A stretch of 64,000 bases of DNA. Origin: VXNE01 sp965261535 (GTDB taxonomy: Bacteria > Pseudomonadota > Gammaproteobacteria > Pseudomonadales > Azotimanducaceae). Shown piece by piece: positions 32,676 to 42,697 of this stretch. Under the pieces are notes generated by a model. The model did no database searches and was not told where the DNA came from. It was given only the letters and a program-made list of their open reading frames with translations. The first letter of the stretch is position 1, and every line of letters begins with the position of its first letter. The stretch is taken from contig OZ253469.1 in assembly GCA_965261535.1 (NCBI GenBank), positions 3,968,001-4,032,000 on the forward strand. Reading direction: 5' to 3'. The translations under genes were made by a program, and so were the position numbers.

Positions 32676-33821
32676 ATGACAAAGCAGGTCATGAAAGAGG
32701 GACAATTGTGGCCAGCACCGTGGTACTGTATGAATATGCCGAATTTCAGCGACCACCCAGGTTCGGCGAATGGGCCAGGCATTCCGTGCGTGGACAGCTC
32801 CCTGTTTGAACCGCTGGCAAAAGCTGCCATGTCCAGCGGTATCGACCTGGCCGTCGTATTGCGGGAAACACGGCGCCAGCGACCGGGTGCAGACGATGAA
32901 TCGGAACCCGTGCTGGTTTCCGACTACTTCAGGCTTCTCGGGAGACTGGCCGACCTGACCAGCGACGAGACGGTGCGAATGTCAAAACGGCCCCTGTTGC
33001 CGGGCGCGTTCCACTTCGTGATGTCCCAGGCGGTTGGCTCGAACCGCTTTGACCTCATGCTTCGCAAGTTTGCGAACGGCTTCAATCTATTGCACGGTCG
33101 TGTCTACAACCACGTAACAACGCACGGTGACAAGCTGATCTACGCCATTGACAACAAGGATTTTCCCACCCCATTCGAGTTGACGGCCGGCCAGTTGCAC
33201 AGTTTTCTCGAGTGTATCGCGATACTCATGCACACACTGTTCGGCATTTGTGTGGGCGCCAATATCGATTCATACCTGTGCAAGGTTACGACCAAGCGGC
33301 GTCGGAGCAATCCTCGCGAACACCCGGCCAAAAGGCTTGACCAACTGGCGTACTGGGGCGTGCCGACCGCGTACGGAAGCAAGAACTACGCGCTGATCTA
33401 CGACTACTCCGTCGCCGCTTTGCCAGTGAAACTCCGGGCTGCCGACCTGCCCCAGCCAAACGCTATCTTTGGCGAAGTGGCCAACCTGATTGAGTGCAAT
33501 CTCAGGGTTTCGCCCGCGAACGTGCCGATCGTCGATAGGGTCATCGACCTGATGTTGAGGCAAACCGTGTCGGCCAATGAGCTTGCATTGCAGCTCAATC
33601 TCAGTGCCAGGACCTTGCGGCGCCGCCTGGCGCAATCGAACACATCATTTCAGGAGGTCAGGCAAAAGGCCTTGAACGCACGCGCAAAGCGTCTGTTGTC
33701 TCAGGATCACCTCGCCGGCGAAGTCGCCGAAGAACTCGACTATTCGGACGAGAGAAGCTTTCGGCGCGCATTCATCCGCTGGAACCGGATTTCGCCTTCG
33801 AAGTTTCGCTCCGGATCATGA
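32676..33821 (+). CDS. AraC-family transcriptional regulator (OruR-type)
   Basis: A 381-residue regulator. The N-terminal two thirds fit the arabinose-binding-like domain (PF12625) found in OruR/GbuR-type regulators. The C-terminus has both AraC helix-turn-helices: VSANELALQLNLSARTLRRR and AGEVAEELDYSDERSFRRAF, ending RISPSKFRSGS. The start at 32676 is chosen because the 87 bases to the receptor ATG then form a normal divergent promoter region; earlier in-frame codons overlap the receptor gene. It probably activates the receptor-esterase transcript in response to the imported ligand. Confidence 0.82.
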   Translation: MTKQVMKEGQLWPAPWYCMNMPNFSDHPGSANGPGIPCVDSSLFEPLAKAAMSSGIDLAVVLRETRRQRPGADDESEPVLVSDYFRLLGRLADLTSDETVRMSKRPLLPGAFHFVMSQAVGSNRFDLMLRKFANGFNLLHGRVYNHVTTHGDKLIYAIDNKDFPTPFELTAGQLHSFLECIAILMHTLFGICVGANIDSYLCKVTTKRRRSNPREHPAKRLDQLAYWGVPTAYGSKNYALIYDYSVAALPVKLRAADLPQPNAIFGEVANLIECNLRVSPANVPIVDRVIDLMLRQTVSANELALQLNLSARTLRRRLAQSNTSFQEVRQKALNARAKRLLSQDHLAGEVAEELDYSDERSFRRAFIRWNRISPSKFRSGS

Positions 33822-33839
33822 TCGGGCGTTTCTTCAACA

Positions 33840-33964
33840 GACCAGATCCGCGATGGCACCGCGATCCTCGAAGGCCTGGTCCCGCGCGTCATCCACCTCC
33901 TGATCGCCAATCCCGAGGAGGACTGGGCGATCCGTGCTACCCGGTGGTGCGGGACGATGTTTGA
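33840..33964 (+). pseudogene. C-terminal fragment of a second HEPN protein
   Basis: Immediately after the AraC gene the plus strand reads DQIRDGTAILEGLVPRVIHL then LIANPEEDW, and one base later DPCYPVVRDDV followed by TGA. This matches the last 42 residues of the HEPN protein at 28469-29134 (DQIRDGTAILGDLVPRVIHL...). A single-base deletion after GACTGGG breaks the frame. The R-x4-H motif and the remainder are missing, so this is an inactive relic. Confidence 0.8.
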
Positions 33965-33985
33965 GCCGCGCCCGTCGGTCTGCAG

Positions 33986-34942
33986 TTACTTCAGTTTGGC
34001 CAGATCGCGCGCGGTCTCTATACGGCCGCAATCCGTAATCCAGCTTGTGACGAGTTCGGCCGGGGTCACGTCGAATGCGGGATTTCGAATCTGTACGCCC
34101 GGGGCGACCCGAATCGAGTCGGTCACTTCGCTGGCATCGCGCTGTTCGATGTCGACGTCGGCGCCGGTCGCGGTATCGGCATCGAAGGTCGATGACGGGA
34201 AGGCCACGTGGAAGGGAATCCCGTGGTAGCGGCTGGCGATGGCGATGCCCCGCGTACCGATCTTGTTCACCACGTCGCCATTGGCCGTGACGCGGTCGGC
34301 GCCTACGATCACGATGTCGATCGTTCCCTCCGACATCAGGTGCGAGACCATGTTGTCGCAAATGAGGGTGACGTCGAGACCGGCCCGGACCAGTTCCCAC
34401 GCTGTCAGCCGCGCCCCTTGCAGGAGCGGCCGGGTTTCGTCGACGAACACCTTGAAGCGCACGCCGGCTTCGTGTGCAAGGTATAGCGGCGCTGTCGCGG
34501 TTCCCAACGCCGAGACGGCGAGGGCACCCGCGTTGCAGTGTGTCAGGACAGCGCTGCCCGGGTCGATCAGTCCCACGCCGTTTGCGCCGATCGCCCGGCA
34601 CATTTCGACATCTTCATGGTGAATGGCCTCGGCTTCGGCAACGGCATCGCTCGCAGCGAGCACGCGATTCACGGCCCAGGCGAGGTTGACTGCGGTCGGA
34701 CGCGCCGCAACGAGCAGCCGCGCCGCGCGCGCGACATCGCCGCCCTCACGAACCGCCAGCGCCATGCCATATGCGGCGGCGATGCCGATGGCCGGCGCGC
34801 CGCGAACCACCATGTCGGAGATGGATGCGGCCACCATCTCGGCACTCGTCTGCTCGTCGTAGATGACCTCTTCGGGAAGCTTGCGCTGATCGAGCAGCCA
34901 CAGCCTGCCGCCCTCCCATCGAATCGCTGCGGGGACGATCAT
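33986..34942 (-). CDS. mtnA: S-methyl-5-thioribose-1-phosphate isomerase
   Basis: MtnA isomerises methylthioribose-1-phosphate to the ribulose form in the methionine salvage pathway. The 318-residue protein has MVVRGAPAIGIAAAYGMAL, the catalytic Cys136 in VLTHCNAGALAVSA, ICDNMVSHLM and the catalytic Asp216 in IVGADRVTANGDVVNKIGT, and PSSTFD near the end. The length is slightly below the usual 340-370 residues, mostly at the termini. No other mtn gene is nearby. It is convergent with the HEPN remnant, 21 bases away. Confidence 0.9.
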   Translation of the reverse strand: MIVPAAIRWEGGRLWLLDQRKLPEEVIYDEQTSAEMVAASISDMVVRGAPAIGIAAAYGMALAVREGGDVARAARLLVAARPTAVNLAWAVNRVLAASDAVAEAEAIHHEDVEMCRAIGANGVGLIDPGSAVLTHCNAGALAVSALGTATAPLYLAHEAGVRFKVFVDETRPLLQGARLTAWELVRAGLDVTLICDNMVSHLMSEGTIDIVIVGADRVTANGDVVNKIGTRGIAIASRYHGIPFHVAFPSSTFDADTATGADVDIEQRDASEVTDSIRVAPGVQIRNPAFDVTPAELVTSWITDCGRIETARDLAKLK

Positions 34943-35039
34943 GGCGACCTACTTGTTGGTGGAGGAATCACGTTAGGACGAGCACTGGCCTACGCTCGTC
35001 TAGCGGAGCGAATCGGTACCACCATCTCATCGCGGCGCA

Positions 35040-35288
35040 TTACCCATCTTTCCAGGCGCCATCGCCCCAGGCGTGGTCCTCGTCCGGAATGGCGAACTCC
35101 TGTGGCGTGGGCGGAATCCGGCGGTACCCGCCTTTCAGGCGTTCTTCCTGTTCCGACTCCTCATAGCGCGCCAAGGCGGCCTGCAGTGCTTGCCGGACGA
35201 ATTCTGAGCGGGTCGCGCCGAGGCGTTTCGCCCGTTCGTCGACGCGCTCTACGAGTTCGTCGTCCATCGTGATCTGTACGGTTTTCAT
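35040..35288 (-). CDS. ribbon-helix-helix DNA-binding protein (CopG/antitoxin-like)
   Basis: An 82-residue protein. MKTVQITMDDELVERVDERA is a typical RHH strand and first helix, followed by KRLGATRSEFVRQALQAALA with the second helix. The C-terminal half (LKGGYRRIPPTPQEFAIPDE) is acidic and Pro-rich, as in antitoxins that wrap a toxin such as MazF-like partners. No toxin gene is recognised beside it: 34943-35039 and 35289-35386 are too short. It may be an orphan antitoxin or an autonomous regulator. Confidence 0.75.
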   Translation of the reverse strand: MKTVQITMDDELVERVDERAKRLGATRSEFVRQALQAALARYEESEQEERLKGGYRRIPPTPQEFAIPDEDHAWGDGAWKDG

Positions 35289-35386
35289 AGCAATAGATCA
35301 GGCTATTTCAATAGCTATTCTAATGTGGGTTACATGTCGGGCAGGAATGCCCCACGGCGGGTATCTCGACCGGGCGCGAAGCGCGT

Positions 35387-36577
35387 CTACGCCGAGCTGA
35401 ATGCGACTCCCTGACCAGATACCCCTCGGGAGTCTTCAAGCGCCCATAGCAGTCGATCCACATCCGCGTCGGTGTGCGCCGCGGTCAATGTGATACGCAG
35501 CCGCGAAGTGCCTTCGGGCACCGAGGGCGGTCGAATGGCCGTGCAAAGGCAACCGCGTTCTTCGAGGCCCCGGCTCATGTCCAACGCCGCTTGCGGGTTG
35601 CCGACGATCAGGGGCTGGATGGGAGATGCCGACTCTGGGAGGTTGAATCCCAGGCGCGCCGCACCTGTGCGGAATCGTTCAATCAGGGCTTCCAGCCGTT
35701 TGCGCCGCCACGCTTCGGCCCTGGCTATGGCGAGACTCGCGAGCGTTGCGACCGCGAGCGCGGGTGGCATGGCGGTCGTGTAGATGTAGTTGCGGGAACG
35801 CTGGATGAGCGTTTCGATGAGCGCTTCGCTGCCAGCGACGAAAGCCCCGGACGTGCCGAGTGCCTTGCCGAACGTCCCGACCAACACCTGCACATCGTCT
35901 ACCGAGTATCTGCCCGGATCGACCAAGCCGACGCCCGCCGCTCCATGCACGCCCATGCCGTGGGCGTCGTCGATCATGATCCAGGCGTCCCGCCGTCGGG
36001 CGGCGGCGATCAATTCATCCAGCCGGCAACGGTCTCCGTCCATGCTGAACGTGCCGTCGCTGACGATCAGTTTGCGGTTCGCGTCATTGGCGAGTTGCCG
36101 ATCCAGATCGTCGCAATCCAGATGCGTGTACCAGGCGAAACGCGCGCGGCTTATCCACCCGCCATCGAGCAGCGAGGCGTGATTCAACCGGTCCTCGCAC
36201 ACCAGATCGTCGACGGACAGCAAGGCGTTGATGACGCCGACATTCGCGGCGTAGCCGCTGGAATAGACCAGCGCCCGCGGACGCCCGGTGAACTCGGCGA
36301 GCGTCCGTTCGAGTTCCTCGTGCGCCTCGGTGTGGCCACAAACCAGGTGCGACGCTCCGGCCCCCACGCCCCAGCGTTCGACGGCTGACTTGAACGCTTG
36401 GGCGATGCGCTGATCGCCCGCGAGACCGAGATAGTCGTTGCTGCAAAAGTTCAGCAACTCGCGCCCGTCCACCTGGATGGCGCGACCCTGCCGGCTGCCG
36501 ACGTTGCGGCGCCTTCTGTACATGTTTTGGGCGCGCAGGGCATCGAGCCGTTGCTGGAGGTCGCTGAAGCCGGGCAT
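35387..36577 (-). CDS. bioF: 8-amino-7-oxononanoate synthase
   Basis: BioF condenses pimeloyl-thioester with alanine in biotin synthesis. The 396-residue alpha-oxoamine synthase has LLNFCSNDYLGLAGD, ASHLVCGHTEAHEELE, LVYSSGYAANVGVI, MIDDAHGMGVHG and the PLP Lys238 in VLVGTFGKALGTSGAFVAG. The length is normal. Related enzymes (KBL, ALAS) share these motifs, but the N-terminal RRRRNVGSRQG and the HLVCGHTEAH form favour BioF. No other bio genes flank it. Confidence 0.88.
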   Translation of the reverse strand: MPGFSDLQQRLDALRAQNMYRRRRNVGSRQGRAIQVDGRELLNFCSNDYLGLAGDQRIAQAFKSAVERWGVGAGASHLVCGHTEAHEELERTLAEFTGRPRALVYSSGYAANVGVINALLSVDDLVCEDRLNHASLLDGGWISRARFAWYTHLDCDDLDRQLANDANRKLIVSDGTFSMDGDRCRLDELIAAARRRDAWIMIDDAHGMGVHGAAGVGLVDPGRYSVDDVQVLVGTFGKALGTSGAFVAGSEALIETLIQRSRNYIYTTAMPPALAVATLASLAIARAEAWRRKRLEALIERFRTGAARLGFNLPESASPIQPLIVGNPQAALDMSRGLEERGCLCTAIRPPSVPEGTSRLRITLTAAHTDADVDRLLWALEDSRGVSGQGVAFSSA

Positions 36578-36688
36578 GGTGCGTCGATCATAGCGCGCGC
36601 CAATACGCTACGTCGCGGTGCGGCTTACCTTTGAAGCGTCCGGGCAGCGAAGGCAACCGGATCGAGTCTGAAGAGCGTGTAGCTACCG

Positions 36689-36880
36689 ATGGCCGTTGAC
36701 GAATACGCAGACGGACTACCCAAATTGAAGCCATGGGTGGGATCGAAAGTGGTCGATGTGCCATCGAATGGATGCACGGCGAACCGGAACTGCTTTGGGC
36801 TTGATAATATTCCCTTCATGGAATATATGGTCCATGATGGACATCTGGACGAGTTGAGACGAGATGGGTTGATCGAATGA
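36689..36880 (+). pseudogene. probable RelE/HigB-type toxin remnant
   Basis: A 63-codon frame whose end reads DNIPFMEYMVHDGHLDELRR then DGLIE. The I-P-x5-7-H-L-x-E-L-R-x-E-G-L-I pattern is the usual C-terminus of RelE-like toxins that precede HTH_37-type antitoxins. The N-terminal 40 residues (MAVDEYADGLPKLKPW...) lack the strands and Arg/Tyr residues expected of the toxin fold. Its stop overlaps the antitoxin start (ATGA), as in intact pairs. I read it as a deletion relic; a novel small protein is possible. Confidence 0.4.
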
Positions 36881-37197
36881 GCGGACGAAACGTCTTCAGC
36901 GACCTCACCAAGGGATTTGCGCCGGAGCGCCGTGCGCGCGTTGACGCGAAGAAGGTAGAGCTTCGCGCGGCCATGGCGCTTCACGAACTCCGCAAGGCAC
37001 GAGCAATGACGCAGAAGGCCATTGGCGAAGCATTGAACGTCAACCAGCCCGCCGTCGCCAAACTGGAGCGGCGGACAGACATGTATGTTTCCAGCCTGCG
37101 AGCCTATATCGAAGCGATGGGCGGCAGACTGAGTATCGTTGCCCAGTTTCCGCAGGGTGATGTTGCGATCACAAATTTCTCTGATGCGGCCGAATAG
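36877..37197 (+). CDS. Xre-family helix-turn-helix antitoxin (HTH_37 type)
   Basis: A 106-residue protein. ALHELRKARAMTQKAIGEAL then NVNQPAVAKLERRTDMY is a complete helix-turn-helix, followed by VSSLRAYIEAMGGRLSIVAQ, the dimer part typical of HigA-like antitoxins of the HTH_37 family. The N-terminal FSDLTKGFAPERRARVDAKK is also usual. It overlaps the putative toxin remnant by four bases. With the toxin gone it may be retained as an autoregulator or anti-addiction gene. Confidence 0.75.
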   Translation: MSGRNVFSDLTKGFAPERRARVDAKKVELRAAMALHELRKARAMTQKAIGEALNVNQPAVAKLERRTDMYVSSLRAYIEAMGGRLSIVAQFPQGDVAITNFSDAAE

Positions 37198-37290
37198 GCG
37201 AATGTATTACGCCGATTAGAGCTATCGGCACCGTCTAAGAGGGTCCATCTGCCATCGACTCGGCCGAGGCGTGCGGCCTACGGTTGGCGG

Positions 37291-39237
37291 ATGGACCCAC
37301 CGCGATCCGGAACTGCCCTGGGAGACCCTCCATGCGTTGAGCAGCGGGGCGGCGCGGCGCGGACCACTGCGCCATTTCGATTCCTGTCGGCCGCATGGTC
37401 GGAAACGACGGCAGCGTTCGGAGTTGCCTACTTCGCGCTGCTGGCGTTCGGCATCGTCACCGGAGTTGCATACCTCATCGGCGCTGCCGAGCTTTCAGGT
37501 GCGCCGCTCATACTGACATCGGAATTCTTGGCGCAGCACATCGCCGAAGCATTCCGGGTGCCGGCGTACCTGATCGTCATCCATTGCGGCGGAGAGATCG
37601 CGCATCGGGATGGCGGGACGGCGAACATCCTGGTCGCGTCGAAGGTTGCGGCGTCATGTGTGGTCGTGTTTGCCGCGTTGACCGCGTTCGGGATCGCGGC
37701 CTTCGTCGCGCAGATCGCGAGCGGCCAACCGGCGCTCGATCTTGCCCCCTGCGCATACGCCCTCTACATCAACTTCGGCTGGCACATATTCGTTCTGGGG
37801 GCGGTGTCCGTAGCCATTCAGGTCACGTTGCGCAACGCAATCCGGATCTGCCCGGCGGCCCATGCGCCCGCCATGGTGGACGTGTTGCGCAGCAAGTGGC
37901 TCGGTATGTTGATCGTCGCGGCGGTGTTCCTCGCCTTATGGGTGCTTGGCGAGGAATACGCGCCGCTCGGTCCGCCACCCGCCTACTACTCCGGGATGAA
38001 CGGCTACGGCCACGATCTCGAACGGTTCTACGCGTGGGGAATTTACTGGACGGCCTTCGCGGTGCTCCTCGTCCTGGCCACCCACGCGTGGACGTGTCGC
38101 GATGGATGCTCTCGGACGCGATGGCTCGCGCAAGGCGTCGTCAACGTCGGCGCGCCGGCTGTTGCGACATGGGCCGCCATGGGTTGCTGGATCTACTACA
38201 ACGCCAACATGCTCGACCCGCATGCGATGGAGACCGACCATGCTGCCTGGCGCGCGGAACGCGAACAGCGCTACAAGCCTTACGTCCAGCGCGGCGTTCC
38301 GCATGTAGTGGCGATGGACCTCGCGGTCGATGTTTATCCGACCGAGCGGCGCTTCGAGAGCCGGGGTTCGATGCTGTTGGCCAACACCGGGGCCGAGCCG
38401 ATAGGCGAACTCTTGCTCCTGTTCCCGCGAGGAGCGCGAGTCGACGGGATCGACATCCCGAATACGTCGGTGGTGGAACACAGCATGGAGTTCGGCCTCC
38501 ATCGCTACGTGTTCGCGCGACCGCTACGAGTCGGAGAACGCGTCAGGATGCGTTTTGAGCTCGCTTGGGAGCAGCGTGGATTCGGCAGTGGTGGGAGATC
38601 GCCTCGGCTGATCGAAAATGGCACGTTCATCGAGGGCTCGAATATCGTGCCATCTTTCGGCCATGGCCCGGCGCTCGAAGGCAAAGGGGCTCGGACAACG
38701 CGAATCAGAGCCGTAATCGGGACCAGCCTGGATCAGGTCGCCGTCGGACCGGGGATATTGCTGCGCGAATGGAAGGAGAATGCGCGCCGCTATTTCGAAT
38801 ACGCGCGAAGCGCACGCGCCGCCCCGCAGGCTCTCCGATCAAGCGCCTCTGGGTCGGTTTGGCCTGCATTTTCCATTCACTCGGCCAGGTACGCAGTGGC
38901 CCGCGATCGCTGGAACGATACGACTGTCGAGGTCTACTACCATCCCGACCACCACCGCAATGTCGGTTCGATATTCCGATGCGTCGGGCAGGCCCTCGAT
39001 CATCTCGCGCCGTCATCGCCGTTGTACCCGGATCAATTGCTGCGCGTTGTCGAGTTCCCCTACGCTGGCGAGGCGCGCGTGTTTCCGGACGCGATCCTGT
39101 TCTCCGAGCGGAGCGAGTTCGCTTTCGACCTGCTCGGCGGCCTGGGTCTCAACGCTCTGTGCGCGAGCGTCGCCGGGGCAATCGCGCGCCAGCACGGCAC
39201 TCAGAAACTGAACTTGTCGCTCGTGAACGCGGAATAG
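37291..39237 (+). pseudogene. ABC-2-like permease/M1 aminopeptidase fusion, truncated at both ends
   Basis: The 648-codon frame resembles the middle of a family of about 1,200-residue proteins in which a duplicated ABC-2-type membrane region is joined to an M1 peptidase domain. Seen here: about six helices, DMNGYGH-like SGMNGYGHDLERFYAWGIYW, GCWIYYNANMLDPH, then the peptidase N-terminal domain (AMDLAVDVYPTERRFESRGS, LLRVVEFPYAGEARVFPD). The first membrane half and the zinc site (HExxH) are absent. The end runs 37 bases into the convergent oxidoreductase gene, which shows that the 3' part has been replaced. Confidence 0.65.
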
Positions 39238-40208
39238 GTGACGCGCGCCTCTGGATAGACGGCGTCAATCGGGACGAGGGGCGAGATGATGTGCGTGTGA
39301 ATACCGCCGGCGGCGTCCGCGCGAATGCCAAGCTGCACTTCCTCCACGCTGCCGATGAGGGCGATGTCGTTGATCAGTTCCTCGGAGAACGCGGCGGCGG
39401 TCCGGGCGCGATCCCGGCTTGCCCAGCCTTCCAGGAGCTCCCGCGCCGCCTCTTCGTAGCCGCACCATGCGAGGAACCGGTTGTAGACCGGATTGGCATA
39501 GTAGGGGGCGTATGCGGAGCGGAAGCTGTCGTAGGCCGACTGCTTGTCGTCGGTGACCAGAACGACCTTGCGATTGACGATCTCCATCTCCTCCCAGTTC
39601 TTTCCGGCCCGCGCTGCGCCGATCTTGACGTGTTCCATCATTTTGGGCAGTGCTTTCGTCGGCCACAGGTTGAACACGACGCCGTCGCCGTGCTCGGCCG
39701 CCATCTCGATCATCTTCGGTCGCAGCGCGGCGAGGTACACCGGTGGGGGAGTGTCCATGGGGGCTTGCCGGTAGCCGTTGCTGGACAGCGTTTCGAGGTC
39801 GAGATCGGTGCGTTCGCCGGTCAGCATGTGGCGCACGATGATCGCCGTCTCCTTCACGCGCGTCAGCGGTTTTTCCATGGGGATGCCGTTGAAACGGGTC
39901 ATGATCGTCTCGCTGGACGAGCCGAGACCCATGACGAATCGTCCCGGATACACCTGTCCGAGGACATTCGCAGTAGCCGCCAATACCGACGGCGCGCGCG
40001 TATATACCGGCGTGACCGCAACTCCCACGCGCATTCTCTTGATGTGGGCACCGAGCGCCGCCGCCATTGTGAGCGAATCCGGCGACCCGGAATCCGAGAA
40101 CCAGGCGTCCTGGTAACCGTTTGCCTCGGCCCATTGCACCAGGTCGATGTTGTCCTCCAGTCGGGGGCTGATGGGCAACGTCACCGCCATTCGCTGCTCG
40201 AGTGCCAT
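39201..40208 (-). CDS. LLM class flavin/F420-dependent oxidoreductase
   Basis: A 335-residue luciferase-like (TIM-barrel) oxidoreductase. MAVTLPISPRLEDNIDLVQWAEANGYQDAWFSDSG is the N-terminal strand and first helix; MRVGVAVTPVYTRAPSVLAA, YPGRFVMGLGSSSETIMTRF and MAAEHGDGVVFNLWP are typical of F420-type members such as methylene-H4MPT-reductase-like enzymes. The start at 40208 (MALEQRM) removes an Arg-rich leader. Cofactor (FMN or F420) cannot be told from sequence alone. It is divergent from the APH-like gene. Confidence 0.82.
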   Translation of the reverse strand: MALEQRMAVTLPISPRLEDNIDLVQWAEANGYQDAWFSDSGSPDSLTMAAALGAHIKRMRVGVAVTPVYTRAPSVLAATANVLGQVYPGRFVMGLGSSSETIMTRFNGIPMEKPLTRVKETAIIVRHMLTGERTDLDLETLSSNGYRQAPMDTPPPVYLAALRPKMIEMAAEHGDGVVFNLWPTKALPKMMEHVKIGAARAGKNWEEMEIVNRKVVLVTDDKQSAYDSFRSAYAPYYANPVYNRFLAWCGYEEAARELLEGWASRDRARTAAAFSEELINDIALIGSVEEVQLGIRADAAGGIHTHIISPLVPIDAVYPEARVTYSAFTSDKFSF

Positions 40209-40310
40209 CGTCTTCCTCTGCTCCCGGTTTATTCGCCGCGAGCGTCTCACTTTGCGGTCGCTCGACGCAACCGTATATTCTTGGCCTCTCCCTCGACAGG
40301 GTGCTTATCC

Positions 40311-41359
40311 ATGAGCGATGCCGAACTCACGCCGGTGCGGGAAGCGCACCGCTTCGATGAAGGTGCGTTGCGCGCCTACATGGCCGATCACGTAGATGGA
40401 TACGCCGGTGAATCGCTCAAGATCCGACAGTTCGAAGGCGGTCAAAGCAACCCGACGTTTCTTGTCGAAGCGCCGGGGGGCGAGTACGTCATGCGCAAAC
40501 AGCCGCCGGGGCAACTGTTGCCGTCGGCGCACCAGGTGGACCGCGAGTACCGGGTCATGGACGCGCTTGGACCCACCGACGTCCCGGTGCCGAAGATGGT
40601 TTGCCTGTGCGAGGACACGAGCGTGATCGGCACGAAGTTCTATCTCATGGAGCACGTCCGGGGTCGACTCCTGAATGGCAACCTGATGCCCGCTATGAGC
40701 CTTGATGCGCGCCGCGAAATCTATCTCGACGTGGTCCGCACGCTCGCCCGGCTGCACAGCGTGGATCCGGAAGCCGTGGGCCTGTCTGAGTTCGGCCGGC
40801 CCGGCAACTACTTCGCGCGGCAGGTCAACCGTTGGAGCAGGCAGTACATCGCTTCGGAGACCCAGACCATCGAGGCGATGAACGCCCTGATCGAGTGGCT
40901 ACCCAACAACGTGCCGGACGACGTGCCGCCGGTGATCGTTCACGGTGACTTTCGGTTGGGCAACCTGATCATTCACGCGACCCAACCGCGCGTCGTGGCC
41001 ATCCTCGACTGGGAATTATCGACGCTGGGCGACGGTCTGTCGGACTTGAGCTATTGGTGCCAGGAGTTCTACGGCGACCCGGAAAGCGAGGGCCTCCCCG
41101 GGGCGGACCTCGAAGCGTTGAATATCCCGAACGAGCAGGCGCTCGTCGAGGCCTATTGCCGGGAGGCGAAACGTCCCCCTATCGACAATTGGCCGTTCTA
41201 TATCGCCTTCAACATGTTCCGCTCCGCGGGCATCGTCCAGGGGGTCTACAAGCGCGGCCTCGACGGCAACGCGAGTTCCGAGCGCGCGCTGGAGTACGGA
41301 CACGTCGCCCGCGAGCGCGCCGAGCGCGGCTGGGGGATCATTGAGGAAGTGCTGCGGGG

Positions 41360-41363
<4 letters not shown>
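40311..41363 (+). CDS. phosphotransferase family protein (APH/ACAD10-like)
   Basis: A 350-residue aminoglycoside-phosphotransferase-fold kinase. LKIRQFEGGQSNPTFLV and YVMRKQPPGQLLPSAHQVDR form the nucleotide loop and the ACAD10-type motif; VIVHGDFRLGNLIIH is the Brenner motif with catalytic Asp, and VAILDWELSTLGDGLSDLSY the metal-binding DW. This form, similar to the N-terminal half of ACAD10, usually occurs with acyl-CoA dehydrogenase or ligase genes and is thought to phosphorylate hydroxyacyl-CoA intermediates. The frame is open far upstream, but ATG 40311 is the only reasonable start. Its stop shares CTAG with the convergent LLM gene. Confidence 0.85.
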
Positions 41364-42382
<1,019 letters not shown>

Positions 42383-42416
42383 GGTTTTGCTCCCCAACGC
42401 GACGGTTTTTGTGGCG

Positions 42417-42671
42417 CTACGCGGCGACCCGCGAAAGGTACTCGATGATGTCGTTCGATTCGTACAGCCAGGTTGTCTCGCCGTTGGCGTCGGTGATCTT
42501 CAGGCAAGGCACCATGGAGCGGCCCCCGCCGGCGAGAAGCTCGCGGAAGGCGACCGTATCGCGCGTGGTGTCGCGCATGGGTACTTCGATGTCGGAGCGA
42601 TCCAGGAATGCGCGCACGCGGCGGCAAAACGGGCATGCGGCGTCTTGGTAGAGGACGTACTGTTCGTTCAT
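42417..42671 (-). CDS. glutaredoxin-like protein
   Basis: An 84-residue thioredoxin-fold protein with an N-terminal CPFC active site (YQDAACPFCRRVRAFLDRSD), a cis-Pro in SMVPCLKITDA and a C-terminal NDIIEYLSRVA, as in monothiol-like GST-N/glutaredoxin proteins. It would reduce disulfides or mixed disulfides in the cytoplasm. It starts 26 bases from the divergent DsbA-like gene, so the two thiol proteins probably share a promoter region. Confidence 0.85.
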   Translation of the reverse strand: MNEQYVLYQDAACPFCRRVRAFLDRSDIEVPMRDTTRDTVAFRELLAGGGRSMVPCLKITDANGETTWLYESNDIIEYLSRVAA

Positions 42672-42697
42672 GCGGAGAATTGTGACACACTCGGCCC

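Noticed and set aside
38565..40310. 582-codon open extension in front of the APH-like gene
   Set aside because: It runs antisense to the LLM gene and through the permease pseudogene in another frame; similarity to kinases begins only at the ATG at 40311.
40251..40310. Riboswitch or attenuator between the divergent LLM and APH-like genes
   Set aside because: The region is only about 100 bases and shows no stem-loop of note.
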